From Sceloporus undulatus (taxonomy: Eukaryota; Chordata; Lepidosauria; Squamata; Phrynosomatidae): a DNA stretch of 64,000 bases. Position numbers and translations under genes: made by a program. Positions 11,131-41,877 of the stretch are shown here, piece by piece. The first letter of the stretch is position 1. The number at the start of each line of letters is the position of its first letter. Under the pieces are notes generated by a model that saw nothing but the letters and a program-made list of their open reading frames with translations, searched no databases and was not told the origin of the DNA. The stretch spans positions 117,874,608 to 117,938,607 of the forward strand of contig NC_056527.1 in NCBI RefSeq assembly GCF_019175285.1. The letters run 5' to 3'.

Positions 11131-11850
11131 TGCTTTTTTAAATGTTTTAAATTAAATTTAAACATTCAATCCATCCATTATCCAACAATAAAAAACCCAC
11201 TCTGCCAACACAACCAAATCTGACCATATCACATACTTATTTACCCACGTTCTTCTTTAACCTTCTTACTCCTTTCTCATCCTATCCTTCTCTTAATTCT
11301 CTACTTATCCTCCCAACTACAATACTCCTTACTTTATACGTTCTTAGTCTCTACTCAGACCTTCCACACTTACTCCCACCTTCTACTACATATCTACTTC
11401 TCTTCAACCGACCTAACATTCACCTACCTCTAACAATATTCAAACTTCTGTTTCCTTTCATACTATTACAACTTCCTTCCTCTTTAATATCTTTCCACTT
11501 TCTATGGATCCCTTTTATAAAGCATCTTTAAACTGTTTCTAAGAAATCTTCTAGTTTCCTATTTTAAACAATATTAAACTGTAATCTCTTATTTATTCTT
11601 TTACCTCTGACCCCACTATGAATACATATTTTATTTCCATGTATTCCTAAATCCTAATCCTATTCTTCATCTATTACAATTCCACTTCTCCATTGCTCCT
11701 TCAAATACTCAAAAACCAATTGCCAATCTCTTTCAAATTTTTCAGTTAGTTTATCCATTACAATTTGTGCCAATTTCTCCATTTCTATTATCTCCAATAG
11801 TTTCATTGACCAATATTCTATACTTGGGCAGCCATTCCCAAATTTTTCAC
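11130..11850 (-). repeat. L1-type LINE 3' end
   Basis: On the minus strand 11836-11660 reads YWSMKLLEIIEMEKLAQIV followed by a tryptophan-rich stretch ending GIVIDEE and a stop, like an L1 ORF2 C-terminus. A 500-bp G-rich, C-poor 3' UTR and an A-rich end near 11130 follow. 5'-truncated. Confidence 0.65.
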
Positions 11851-11965
11851 CTCCAGCTATTTTGGACTTTAGCTCCCAGAAGCCCCAGCCAAAGAGGCCA
11901 ATAATCGGGGATTTTGGGAGTTGAAGTCCCAAACATCTGGAGGACCAAAGTCTGGGTACTTCTGA
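11822..11965. repeat. hAT-like foldback MITE (CCCAAA-TTTGG type)
   Basis: Arms with CATCTGGAGGACCAAAG and the matching CCTCCAG. The centre carries TTTGGGAGTTGAAGTCCCAA. Similar copies lie at 14320-14458, 57225-57330, 57940-58082 and 63525-63665. Confidence 0.6.
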
Positions 11966-11984
11966 ATTAGGGTTAAGAGCCAGC

Positions 11985-12222
11985 ATGGGATAGTGGTTTC
12001 AGCACTGAACTACAGTATGACGCTGTAGACCAGGGTTCGAATCCCCGCTCAGTCATGGAAACCCATTGGATGACTTTGTGTGAGTCACACTCTCTCGGCC
12101 TCAGGGAAGGCAAAGGCAAACCCTCCCTGAAGAAATCTTGCCAAGAAAACCCCAGAATAGGTTTGCCTTAGGGTCACCATAAGTCGGAAACAATTTGAAG
12201 GCACAACACAACAACAACAAGT
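11985..12222 (+). repeat. tRNA-derived SINE, full length
   Basis: AGCCAGCATGGGATAGTGGT, then GGTTCGAATCCCCGCTC, the SINE core and ACAACACAACAACAAC at its end. Confidence 0.85.
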
Positions 12223-12642
12223 TTCAAGGACTGTGGCACCTTGATTTGAGGAATTCATGAGAGTTGGTGGAGCTAGCATCCTTTGCAAATTTCTTTGTAG
12301 AGGAGTCTTTTTATAAACAACGCTACACATTTAAGGTAGTTGTGATTGTGTTGCACACAGAGTGAGGTTTCCTGAAGAGCAAGGAGTTTAGCCATAGAGA
12401 TGCACATCTTGCACTAACAGAGGATTTGGCCAGATCTGGGAGGATCTGTTGCAAGGGGCTCAAAAATGACCCCAAAACAGTTGGAGGAAAATAATGTCTC
12501 CAGGGGGAAGTTTTTCTCATAGGGGCACATTTTATGCCCAGGGGCCTTAAAAATCAAGAAATGAACAGGTGATGACTTCGGGATCATTTCTGGTTGTAAC
12601 CTTAACCTTATGAGGTTGTTAAACAGGAGAAATATGCAGCAG

Positions 12643-12815
12643 TTATTTGAAGGCTTTTGTGGCCGGCATCCATAGTTTTTTTGTGGGTTTTTTGGGCTAT
12701 ATGGCCATGTTTTAGAAGAATTTATTCTGATGTCCATCAGCATCTGTGGCTGGCATCATCAGGAATAAATTCTTCTAGAACATGGCCGCTTAGTCTGAAA
12801 AACCCACAAAAAACT
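12643..12815 (+). repeat. Dispersed repeat family H, foldback copy
   Basis: GGCTTTTGTGGCCGGCATCC and GGGCTATATGGCCATGTTTT pair with an inverted GAACATGGCCGCTTAGTCTG. Relatives lie at 1150-1215, 22725-22750 and 60610-60695. Confidence 0.55.
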
Positions 12816-13013
12816 ATGCAGCCGTTACTTTTTCACAGAGTTTGGAAAGGTTCCTTTTTGGGGGGGGAGACAACAACTCCCAGTATCCCCAGCCAGCAGT
12901 TGAGAACATGGCTTTGTTGGACAATACCTCCCAGAATCCCTAGCCAGCATAGCCAACAGGATTCTGGGACCTGTTGTCCAAAAAACCCCCAATAATCCCT
13001 AACCTTTCCAGGA

Positions 13014-13252
13014 GAGCCAGCATGGCAAAATGATGCAAGAGGTGGGCTTGACTCTGGAGACCAGGGTTCAATTCAACACTCAGCCATGAAACCCACTGAG
13101 TGACTTTGGGTGACGCTGCACACTCTCTCAGCCTCAGGGGAAGGCAATGGCAAACCTCCTCTGAACAAATCCTGCCAAGAAAACGCCAACTTTGGCCTTT
13201 GGGTCACCATACTTTGGAAAAGACTTGAAGGCACATGATGACGACAACAACC
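13014..13252 (+). repeat. tRNA-derived SINE
   Basis: GAGACCAGGGTTCAATTCAA, CACACTCTCTCAGCCTC and the tail GACTTGAAGGCACATGATGA with CAACAAC. Confidence 0.8.
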
Positions 13253-13254
13253 AT

Positions 13255-14105
13255 CTTTGCAAGCTGCACCGCAAACCAGATCCCCCGCCCTGTTTGTGTT
13301 TTCAGGCTAAATATTAGACCATGCTCTCTTTTGGTTCTTCTTATTGTCTTTTAAAAAGATAATATAATTTTCCAGCCTCTCCCCAAAAAGCACAGAAGTT
13401 GGTCATGTTTTGCTTTCTCTCTCGTTGTGTCTTGTCAATATTTGCTCTTGGTTTGGACTTTGCCAGTGTGCCAGAGGGCTGGGTCACCATGGGGTGCATT
13501 GCACACTGGGACAACTTTGGATGCGGATGTGAAATCCCTTTACGGGGTGGGAAAGAAGAAGGGATTTGGAAGAAATCCAGCCGGGGGTCCAGACTCCCAG
13601 GTCACCACCATGCTGGGCAACTCAACCAAGCCTTTCCCAAGGCTTGGTTGGGGATGTGTGTTGAAAGCTGGCATTGCTTTTCCTTTCATGACAGACTGGC
13701 AGGTGGGCATTCAACTGGTGGTGCAAAGATGGGGTAGTGAGAAAAGATTATGCTTTCCAACCAAGAAAGTTAAGGGTCAAAATAGCAATGTACTGTAGTA
13801 GAGATGTAGTTGCAATTGGAGAGGCATCACCTCCATCCACTAAGGAATTGTCACCAACACTCATTGCTAGATGCCAGTGCCACACTTAGGGGACTCCCCC
13901 CCAAGCACCAAGTGACACCCTTGCAATGTAGGCTTGCTTATGGGTATCAATGCAGGTGAGGCCCAGTTGAAGTGAACCCTGCAAAGTGTGCCTTTCTTGG
14001 GTGTGGAGCCATCTGAATGAATCACAGAACAGGGTTGCAGGGCTGACTTGGCACTTGACTTCGGTAACCTGTCCCCTGAAATCTCTCTGTGCCTTTGTGT
14101 AGTCA
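13255..14105. other. Apparently unique non-coding stretch upstream of TNK1
   Basis: Open frames occur at 13399-13798, but none has a recognisable domain or flanking splice context. A TNK1 non-coding first exon could lie here, but none can be chosen. Confidence 0.35.
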
Positions 14106-14106
14106 T

Positions 14107-14458
14107 GGGCTGCATCTGTGCTGCAGAAATAATCCACTGCTTTAATTGCCATGGTGCAATGCTATCAAATCTTGGGATTTGTAGCTCTGGGAGGTATTTA
14201 GTCTTCACTGTCAGAGAGTTCTGGTGCCACAACAAACTCCGGATGCAGCCCCACGGAGTGGGACACACACGGTTGTCTGTGAAAACAGGGAAATCCCTTC
14301 TCCCAGTTTGCCCCAAGTCTGTCATTCCCAAACTTTGGTCCTCTGCTTGCTTTGGGCTTCATCTCCCAGAAGCCTTAGCCACCTTGGCCATCAATCAAAA
14401 TTCTGGGAGATGGTCCAAAATATTTGGAGGACCAACATTTGGGAACCGCTGCTCTAAC
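14107..14458. repeat. Partial foldback MITE A, then a hAT-like MITE
   Basis: 14107-14240 is half of family A (GCATCTGTGCTGCAGAAATA). 14320-14458 is a hAT-like foldback with CCCAAACTTTGGTCC and GGACCAACATTTGGGAAC arms. Confidence 0.65.
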
Positions 14459-14715
14459 CTATCGATTCGATTTGCAGGGAACCCAGGACTCTTTGTCTCA
14501 CGGTTGTTCCAAATCATGCCTTTCTCCAGATACTGATAGACCACAGCTCCCAGCATTCCTCACCCTTGTGGCTATGCTGGTCAGGGGATGGTGGGAGTTG
14601 CAGTCCAACCTGGAAGGCTTCAGGATCCTCATCCTTGTTCCAAAACAGGGACAAGGGCAAAGTTTGAGTGGTCTAGGAGAAGCTTTTTTGCAAATACCCT
14701 GGATCACTGCTTGTT

Positions 14716-15053
14716 ATTTTATTATTATTATTATTATTATTATTCACAACACAACAACTATTATTATTATCATTTTATTTGTTGTTGTTGTGTGCCTTCA
14801 AGTCGTTTCCAACTCTAAGGCAAACCCAAGCTGCCTCCCACATGGAGAGGTGGGATAGAAATACATTATTATTATTATTATTATTATTAGTATTAGTATT
14901 ATTGTTGTGGATTTTCTTGGCACGATTTGTTCAGGGGAGGTTTGCTGTGGCCTTCCCCTGAGGCTGAGAGAGTGTGACTTGCCTAGGGTCACTGAGTGGG
15001 ATTCATGCCTGAGCTGGAAATCGAACCCTGGATCTGTCAAGTCCTAATCCAAC
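14716..15053 (-). repeat. SINE (minus) with a nested tailed insertion and TTA repeats
   Basis: (TTA)n at 14720-14745. An antisense SINE starts GTTGTTGTTGTGTGCCTTCA at 14780. It is interrupted at about 14829-14910 by a piece ending GATAGAAATACATTATTATT and resumes to TCCAACACTTGG. Confidence 0.7.
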
Positions 15054-15461
15054 ACTTGGATATCTCTTTCTGTATATGCAGATATTCCAAAATCTGGTCC
15101 CAAGCATTCTGGCTAAATGAGACTCACTCTTTATCAGATACAGCATCCTTCTTTCGTTCCTCCAGGCCATAGGACACAGGCGTCCGTTCCGACAGCCTCT
15201 CCGACCTCCTCCTTTCCTTCTCATCTCTTGCTCACCAGAACCGGTTCTTCAGGAATCTTCTCTTTGGGCACAAAAGTAACTTCTCTGTCCTCTCTCATCC
15301 TCCCTTTTTAATGCCTTAGCTGTCCACTTTTGGCTCATACATACATCTGACTTTTTATTTTAAAGCCACAGGGTTGCAGAGCTGCCCTGAGAGGCCAACC
15401 TGGCATTCACTGTCCGTTGTCTTTCTTGCCACCCCAATCTAAGCATTCTTCCATCTTTGGC

Positions 15462-15668
15462 TGCATCTACATTGCAGAAACAATCCAGGTTGAGACCACT
15501 TTAACTGCCATGGCCCAGTACTGTGGAATTCTGGGAACTGGAGCTTGTTGTGGCGCCAGAGAAAGCTGAATGGCTCACAAAACTACAAATCCCAGAATTC
15601 CCTAGCATGGAGCAAGGGCAGTTAAAGCAGTGTCAATCCGGATTATTTCTGCAGTGTGGCTGCAGCCC
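15462..15668. repeat. Foldback MITE family A copy
   Basis: GCATCTACATTGCAGAAACA ... TTTCTGCAGTGTGGCTGCAG, with inverted AATTC(T/C)GGGA centres. Confidence 0.85.
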
Positions 15669-15669
15669 C

Positions 15670-16500
15670 AGCCAAGTAACCAAGTTCCAATTTCTTGCAT
15701 TGTTTTCAAAATGTGACTTCAAAAGTTATCTTAAAAAGTACCAAGAAGACATTTGTTATATTTGTTTAAGCAGGCTTTTCATGGTTAAATCATGGCAAGT
15801 TATTATTTAGATATGCATATTATTTGTTTTTAACTTTTGCATGGCTTTTACAGTGTTTGATGTGGGAAATTTTAATAGTTTTTAAAATGTCGTTGCATTT
15901 GCTATTCCTGGAGTCTGCTTTGGGTCCCACTCTGGAAGAAAGGCAGCATATAAATGAGATAAATAGAAGTCAATAAATATAATATCAGCAAATACATTCC
16001 AACTTGTTACATTGTTTGAAAGTTAATATTTACAGTAATTAGAAGACATTGATTACACTAATAAAACGGCTGCATTACTTTGTTACTTTGGAAACAGAAC
16101 CCTAAAAGTAACTTGGAAACATAACTAGAAGATGTTATTAGTTGCAACAGCAAAGTAACTACCAGTATCTTCCAACGTCTCCCATTGTTTTTGGAATGTA
16201 ACTTTGTTCCATCGTGGCTGCCAAGGAAATCAGCTAGTTATCCATAACCCCTCATGGATTGATTTATATTGTTGAAAATGTCACCTGCAACATTTGCAGC
16301 TGAAAAGTTAAGTCAGGCAATTGAGCCAAGCTACATACTGTATGCAGCTAGAGAAGCCTAAAATTGATTCAACAATTCCTTCTAGATTCTAGCATAAAAT
16401 GGAGGGTCACTGACTTGAGAGGGCAAAACGGGGGGTATTTCTCTTTACACAGAGACAAGGTTTCTGCTAACTATGTGCCCCGGTCACTTCCTTCCCTCCA
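15670..16500. other. No gene seen directly upstream of TNK1 coding exon 1
   Basis: AT-rich sequence with a retroposon-like tail at 15912-15985 (GGGTCCCACTCTGGAAGAAA ... AATAAAT). The polypyrimidine tract and acceptor of TNK1 exon 1 lie at its end. Confidence 0.5.
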
Positions 16501-16509
16501 GGTGCCCAG

Positions 16510-34523
<18,014 letters not shown>

Positions 34524-35261
34524 TTGACGGGAAATGCGAGAGCGAACGAAGTGCTAACCATCCAGGACTTTCATCGTACTCCAGATGCCTGTCAAGACAA
34601 AAGGAGGGAGTCCCATTTCCCTCTTGCTCTGTGTCTATGGGGCCCAAGACATTGGAATAACATTGTGAGGGGGGATTGTATATGCGTGTCTCTGCAATAC
34701 TGCAACACCCTTCAGCCAACAGTTCTCTGCTCTTTCTCTGGCGATCCAGGATTCCCAGAGCCTTGCTTTGGCCCAACATTCAATTCAGTCTATCCATTGG
34801 TCAGACTGCATTTGCCACAATCTGGCTGTGGGTGGGAGAAAGGAGCGAAGATTATTTGGGTGGGACATTCTCCCAAGATCCCTGGGAGTCTCCCAAGATT
34901 TCAGGGAGTGTGTGAATGCAGTCCCCACCTCCAGGCTTGCTAATACACTTATGCCTCTCCCTGTCTGCATCTCTTGCTAGTTCCTCCAACTCTTCTTGCA
35001 GAAAATGGGTGATTGAGGGATTCCTTGGGATTTCTCTAAGTTTAGTGCACCTTCTTGAAGGTTCAAGTCCTCTTGGAGGGGGGCAAGTACAACTGCAATC
35101 CTGTTACCTGGCATAGGGATTTTGGCAGTGCATGGTCAAATGATGGGCCAAACAGGAGAAAGGCAACCAAAGCCTCCTCTCTTCAGGAAAGGTGCCTTGA
35201 TGCCTCCTACACTACTGTGGCTTTGAAACTGTGCACCAAAACAAGGCCATATCGGGCCGTT

Positions 35262-35690
35262 CTTGTTGTACTCCAACTTTTAGCAACTCTGTCCTAGGGT
35301 TTTCTTGGGCAGATTTCTTCAGAGGTTTGCCGTGGCTTTCCTCCAAGGCTGAGAGAGTGTGATGTGCTCAAGCTGGTTTTCTATGGCTGAGTAGGGATTC
35401 GAACCCAACACTCAGACATGACATAGACGTGCACATTCCATCCTCTGAGTCAGGACTACATCTTTGAAGCCATACATTACGTGACTGTACATTTCTTCAT
35501 TGTTGGGTGCCTTCACATCCTAACCAACTTATGGGGACTCTAAGGTGAAACTATCAGGGTTTTCTGGGGCTGAGAGAGTGTGACTCACCTAAGTCAACCA
35601 GTGGGCTTCCATGGCCAAGTGGGAAATCGAACCCTGGTCCCCAGAGTCATAGTCCAGTGCTCAAATCACTAAACCACGCTGGCTGTTGTA
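35262..35690 (-). repeat. Two antisense SINEs in the TNK1 3' UTR
   Basis: 35262-35445 and 35498-35690; each carries the reversed SINE core (GCTGAGAGAGTGTGA), and the second ends AAACCACGCTGGCT. Confidence 0.75.
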
Positions 35691-36020
35691 CATTTCGTTC
35701 CATAACCCCAAATCCAAGATATTAAAAAAGGATGTTTCCCAAGAAGTCATGTTCAACCGCTACCTCTGCACCCGAAAGCCTTAGATTGCACTTCTAGTTT
35801 TCCATGGGAAAAGGGATGTTTTTCTGTGGGAGCAGCCTCTCCTCTGAAAACTTTGCAGTCCAGAATGACACAGACCTCCTCTTCCTCTCTCAGAAGGAAC
35901 TAGAGCCGTTTCTCATTACACAAAACATCCCTTTGGACTCTTTCCAACACTTTTGCACTTGTCCAAATGGGACTGTCAACATCCTGAGTTTCTTTTTTGT
36001 AAATACAATGTAAATGGGTG

Positions 36021-36026
36021 AATAAA
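36021..36026 (+). terminator. TNK1: Polyadenylation signal, TNK1
   Basis: AATAAA with a downstream GT-rich element, at the end of a stretch typical of 3' UTRs (TTTTGTAAATACAATG). Confidence 0.55.
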
Positions 36027-36045
36027 CATGCCATTCTGTAGAAGA

Positions 36046-37140
36046 TGCCCGACTGCAGGTGTGCTCATTTTCTCTTTTTAAAAAGAACACAATTGATTCA
36101 GCCTTCTGTTCCCCTCTATTTTGTCTATGCCTGCAAATGCAAGATGAACAAGCGGAGGGTGTTTGTTGTGTGTGAATTCAGTAGGAATGGAAGGAATGTT
36201 TGTTTCTGTTGCCCAGCACTTGGAAACCCCCAGCAAAGAGGATCACAAAGCAGCACTGAGACACTTTGCCCTTTTGCGAAATCGCCTGGAAATTATGCTG
36301 AGCAGACAGACACACAGGTTTTCAGAGCAAAAATTATTATTATTATTATTATTATTATTTTGGCCCAGAACATATGCTTTGTCTGCAGGAAACCCATTTT
36401 TAAAGCCCCAACAGCACTATATTTTCAGAACAAAAAACCCCAACATATGCATTTCTGCAAAGACTAAATCTCTGGAAGATGTTGTAATGCATGAACACCT
36501 TCCCAAAACTGCACCAGAATCTTGCACTTCTCTGTTCTCCTTTCGCCAATAGGCAAAGAACCATTCAAGTCAAACAGGCATTTGATGAATCCCTCGTTGC
36601 AGGGAGTCTAATCTGTGGGAGAGGGATTGCTGTATTTTTTACTTTGCTGTGCCTTTAAATGATTTTACACTTTAGACATTAATGGCCTTTTAATATAGCT
36701 TTTTGAACTGTGTTTTGACTTTTTCATTAGGGTTTCAGCTTTGCTTAGCCTTGTTGTATGCCTGTTTGAAAACCGAGATAAGAAATCTAAAGATGGCTGT
36801 TTCTAGATCGAGGTGAAATAAAGGGATTCTCATTTTCTTATAGGGAGACATTTAAACTAGCTCACTTTGCTTTTAGCCAGAAGGTTGATGCCACGCAGAG
36901 CGGAGGCTGAGTCCTGGGGCCACAGTGACTGAGAATAAAGGAAGATGAGAAAATACACAGGCCTCCCAGCCAAAGTAAATACATGTGTCATTTACTACAT
37001 AAATACATAAGCCTGCCTAGAGATGCTGCAAGAAATCAATGAAGCTTGGGGAACCGTAGCAAACTGTTGTTCTGTAAACTGAGCTGGTACACAGCCCTTT
37101 CCTCTGATCTGGCTCTGGGTCCACCAAAACTAGAGAATTT
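36046..37140. other. Intergenic gap between TNK1 and PLSCR3 ends
   Basis: A (TTA)n run at 36331-36358 and a second AATAAA at 36817. No gene or clear repeat otherwise. Confidence 0.5.
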
Positions 37141-37144
37141 GCAA

Positions 37145-37355
37145 CCAACTCCACATTGTAGAAATGTTGCAGTTTGATGCCTCATTAAGTGCTGTCACTT
37201 TAGCCTAAGAAATCCTGGGGTTTGTAGTTTGGACACACTTCTCTGCCAGAGTGCTGGTGCTTCATAGATCTACAAATCCCAGGATTCTGTAGGATGGAGC
37301 CATGGCAGTTGAGCCCTGGGGTCAAACTGGATTATTTCTGCAGTGTAGATGCACC
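37145..37355. repeat. Foldback MITE family A copy
   Basis: CATTGTAGAAATGTTGCAGT ... TTTCTGCAGTGTAGATGCAC. Confidence 0.75.
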
Positions 37356-37686
37356 CTTCCCCCCCCCCCCCCTATGGAAATGACCATGAAAACTGGAGAC
37401 TTTGGGCCAGGCACTGCCCAAATTCCTACTGGCAATCCTACTTAGTTCCCATGGGAGAAAAATGGGACAGGGTATAAATAATCCCCCTCCATATTTGGTG
37501 GAAAGCTACAGATATGATTTTTCCTTACAAATCAGGGTGAGAAATCTGTTTTACTTACCTAGAACGGGGCCTTTAGCTTTTTTGGAGGGGGCAGAGGAGC
37601 AGTCTGAAGTCAAGAGACCAAGCAGACAACCGCACAGAATCCAAAGGCAAACAAGTCGGGGAGAACAATGGAACCATCCATAACTT

Positions 37687-37692
37687 TTTATT
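37687..37692 (-). terminator. PLSCR3: Candidate distal poly(A) signal, PLSCR3
   Basis: TTTATT on the + strand reads AATAAA on the minus strand, with GT-rich sequence 25-60 nt downstream. Confidence 0.4.
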
Positions 37693-39239
37693 CTTTGGTT
37701 TTGCCCCAAAGAGGAACAGAAAACGCTCTGCAAAGGAGGGACATACAACCTTTGCAGCGTGTGAAGGCATCCCTCCTTCCACAGTCAGTTAAGCCTTAAG
37801 GTCCACCAACCGTAGGCACTGTCCAGTGAAGAAGGGAGTCAAGCGGGCCAATGCTGACCACTGGCCAATAACCTCGGTCCATGGGAGCGAGTGGTCCTTT
37901 CCCATTTGGCTTTGGGGTTCGGTTCCTTCGTATGTGACCATCTCCATTCTCACTGATGATCTCCCACCTTGTTTGAATCGGCTGGCAATTCTTCAGCCAA
38001 GACAGACTTTAACACCCCTAACAGGAGTATAGGAATTTCACTGTTGCTGAACTGCATCTCCTAGCATTCCTTACCACAGCCAGTACTGGTTGGGGCTGCT
38101 GGGAGTTTCAGTCTAGCACAGCCTAGAGGCAGCTGCAGGTCTCAGACCCACCACTAGCAATCCCACTCATCTCTCGCTTTTCCTCCACTACCTCCTCGTC
38201 CTAATTTTCTGCCAGTTTGGGGAAAGGAATCTCCAAACTTGGCCCTGTCCCTTTTCTCTTGTCGTTTCTGCTCTCCCTCAGCTCCTCCTAAGACATTAAA
38301 TGTAAACATTTAAATAGATAAGATAGATATATACAGTATATATTTATAAAATACACAGAACGTAAGTAGTAAATATTACATAAGCATTTGGTTTCCCTGG
38401 TGTACTGCGGGGCGGGATGCAGCTCACTGGGCCGCAAACATCCCTTCCAAGACCCGACATTACAGGGATGCAACTTCCCCCAAAGGATACAGAAGAGGTA
38501 GGGAGATGTTCCCCCAAGTTCAGTGGTTAAGGCAAATGTGGCTTTGATAACCAGTGTAGACAGCTAAGGAGTAGTGTGACATCTTGATTCAAGGCAGAAG
38601 GTCTTTGGGGAAGCCCACAGGATACAAACAGAAAGGAAATGTTTCCACATTCTTCTTCTTTTTGGACCACATATCCCAGAATCCTCCAGCCATTCTGGAA
38701 TGTGTAGTCCAAAAACGGTGCCACTTTTCTAAGCTTTGGTTCTGTTGAGTGAGAAACCCTTGGTGAGTTTGGCATTAGGGGAACTGGGCAGGATTTCTTC
38801 CGACATGCCTAGCGGTTACACACATGAGAACCACAACCGCGTCACTCCATATCCCAATTTCCCTGCACACACACTCACTAACTCACTCACATGTGCAGGC
38901 AAGACACAGACACTCAGAGATCCATGCTGAGTATCTCTGAAACAAGGTGTGTGTTTCTGTCTTACTGCCTTGTTTCAGTGCAAGTACGCTCTCTACAAAC
39001 TGCCTGTCACTCACCCTCGTGACGCCTGAGTTTTTGACTTTTCAACCTTGTCCTTCCGAAAGTGGACATAATGCTTGGCAGCCATGTGCCACCCTCCTGT
39101 TCTGTCCCCAACTCTACTTATTCCTTTTGCTCTGATCTTTCAGTGCCCTGTGTGTAAACCAAATTCAATCCAATACGCAAAGGGATTCTATAGCACCTTT
39201 GAGACAAACTATGCAGAAGAAGAGTTCAGAGACATAGGT

Positions 39240-39440
39240 CCAAAACATACTGGAGAAATAATCTAGTTTGAGACCGCTTTAACTGTCCTGGCTCAAACTG
39301 TAATTTTGTGAAACATTTAGGCTTCTCTGTCAAGAGAGCTCTGGTGGCACAATAAACAATTCCCAGGATTCCCTAGCACTGAGCCAGGGCAGTTAAAGCG
39401 GTCTCAAGCTGGGTTATTTCTGCAGTGTGTTTTGGACTAT
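39240..39440. repeat. Foldback MITE family A copy
   Basis: CATACTGGAGAAATAATCTA ... TTTCTGCAGTGTGTTTTGGA. It lies within the putative PLSCR3 3' UTR. Confidence 0.75.
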
Positions 39441-41877
39441 AGCCATGTTAGTCTCAGAACAAGTCTACGAAATCTTCTGCTACACCTTCTGCATAGTCAC
39501 AAAGGCGCTACAAAATCCCTTTGCATATTGGCATCCCAGACCATCATAGCAATGCCTCTGAATTCTCATTCAATCCAGTTTGCTTTGGCTGAAAGTATTC
39601 CAAACAAGGAACGGCCATGCCTCCCATTCTGTGATACCCGATGGCTGGGGAGCATTCAACAGCTTCTCTCTTTGCTTGTTTGCATAGTTTCCAGAATTAC
39701 AACAAAGTTCCCATGCTGATAGACAGTCATTGTCTCACCAGAGACACACATACACATTGCACAGAAAAGACTGGCACACAGCCATGGTTGCATCCACACA
39801 CAAACACACATCCCTCTTCGCACCAACTGCTCTTCTGACCATTTAGCATCCATGTGCTTTTAGAGGGTGGGTGGGGAAAGTGTGGTCTGTGGGTCTCATG
39901 CAGCTTCAATGCCATTTTGGAGGCCTTCCTGGGCCTCTCAACACCCCCAAATTTTCTTTCACAAATAGCCCCCAAACTGCCGCCAATGATCACAACGGCG
40001 CCAATTCTACCATTTTGGTGCCCCCTCTGTGCCATTTGAAGCTCAGGGGAAACCTTTTTAAAAAACAACCCAAAATACAGGGAGCTGGCTCTTTTCAAAA
40101 CATCCTGTTCCTCTTTTCAAAATGTCCTCTTCTGAACCCAAAACAGCCTCGGGAAGGCAAGGTCCCTTCCCTAAAACAAAGCTAAACTGCCGCTCATGTC
40201 TCCCGGGGGGCACTGAGATCATCGGGGGTGAGTCCCATATTTATTTTTTGGTAAAATTATTTTGGGGTAGAAGCTCAGGAGGCAAGCGCAGGCCCTCCCA
40301 GGTCCGCTGGGAAGGCAATCCTACACACCAGCCCTTGACAGCTTCCAACCCTTATAAGGCGCATGATTGCATATGGCCTTTACAGCAATTGTGGAAGATG
40401 GGCTGGGGGGACACATTAGCCCCCCAGGAGACCCTACAGGCCCACCCCTGATTTAAAAGAAAGTAAGAAACATTTTTGGTCTCAAGATGCCCTCAAGGAT
40501 GTATAGGGGCATTTTTGCCATGTTTTCGGGCACCATGGGCCAGGAGAAGCCTTTCTTGGCAACTGTAAGTGGCCAGAAATCATGACCTGTTCATTTTCTG
40601 TTTTGTTTTGTTTTTGTTTTTTTGAAAAAGGCTTCTCCTGGTCCTAAATAGCCAGGGGAGAGGAGTGTGGTGGATATAGCCCCCCATATCCTATATATAA
40701 GTATAAATCCCTTAATGCCACAAAGATGGCAATGCAGTGCCCTATGTGGCCCACAAGCTGCAGTTCCACCCTTCTCTGCCCTACAGGATGCTCAAAAATT
40801 GGTCCAAAACCACTCTCTATCGACCCACATCTGCCCCTGCCCCAGGTGCACCGACTACGGCTGGACACAGATTTCACACACCATTTTGGGATCCAGACCT
40901 TGTAAACATTCTTTGTTTGCATGACTAAAATCCCCAGAATCTTCTGCTTAACCCCCCCCCCCCAACTCCTCCAGTACCTGAGAGTGGAGGGTTCTGGGAA
41001 CTGCATTTCAACAAAGACATCTTCCCCCATTCTGGCTTGTGCAAGTGGAGGCAGACTGCCTCACCATCTGAGGCAACTCCAGCTTGTGAAAATGCTACAG
41101 AGTCAGGGAGAACTCTGCTGAAGAGGGCGACTTCTGGCATGGAGGGGGCATCCCTAAAAAATCAAGCAGATCCAGTCCCTTCCATTCACGGAAGGCAGGG
41201 CTTGGATGAAATCCACAATCCTCACAGATGCTCCTGAGCACTTCTCCCCATAGACAAAATTCTCAACTCGGAACTTGCTGAGGAGTGACTTTGTGCCAAG
41301 AGAGCAGCTTCTACCAACTTTCTGCATGGAAAATTTTCCCCAGTTTGCCTCCCCTGGCCACCTGAAGCCACAGAAGTTGTGGATCAGTTGTAGTCACCAG
41401 GAAAGATTAAAATGGAAGGGGATGAAAAACGATTAGTATTACTGTCAGAAGCTGCAAGTGTGGAGATACTCTCAGGTCTGAAGGATAGTATCTGCGCCAA
41501 GAAAGCATCCCATGTATAACTAGGGGGTCAAGTAGTGGCAGCAAGGAATCCTTTGGTACCCAGGACAGAAAACACATCTTGCCTTCCAAATCCTCACACC
41601 TTGTTTCTTCACACAGCTATGGAGATACTACTGGGCCGGTAACTCCAGAAACAGCACCTGATACATTGGGCCCAAACACTGCCAGCCCTGGCTTTACAAA
41701 AAGGAAAGGAGAATTGCAAATTTATAAACAAACTGTTGGACATTATCTTCCACACTTATCTAGTGTCTCTCTCTCACACACACATTCACACACATCCATC
41801 ACTGTTCGCACAATCCCCTCGCCAGAACTGGGAAAGGGTCCCTCAGAGATGGGAGGAAACAAGGGTCTGGGACGGCT

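Larger units (their letters stand above)
34524..36045 (+). other. TNK1: TNK1 3' UTR (probable)
   Basis: Sequence from the TNK1 stop to just past AATAAA at 36021-36026. The signal is followed by a GT-rich stretch (CAGGTGTGCTC), as expected for cleavage near 36040. Two antisense SINE copies lie inside it. A second AATAAA at 36817-36822 could give a longer form. Confidence 0.55.
37670..41877 (-). other. PLSCR3: PLSCR3 3' UTR (possible extent)
   Basis: Mostly unique sequence below the PLSCR3 stop, containing one foldback MITE (39240-39440). Minus-strand AATAAA occurs at 40245-40240 and 37692-37687. The distal signal is followed by a GT-rich tract (TGTGCGGTTGTCTGC), so a UTR of about 4.2 kb is plausible; a shorter form ending near 40220 is the alternative. 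Confidence 0.4.

Noticed and set aside
13399-13798. Two overlapping open frames upstream of TNK1
   Set aside because: Not recognised as any protein, with no matching splice signals. A gene could not be supported.
14048-14536. 162-codon open frame
   Set aside because: Built from a foldback MITE and a hAT-like MITE; no coding signature.
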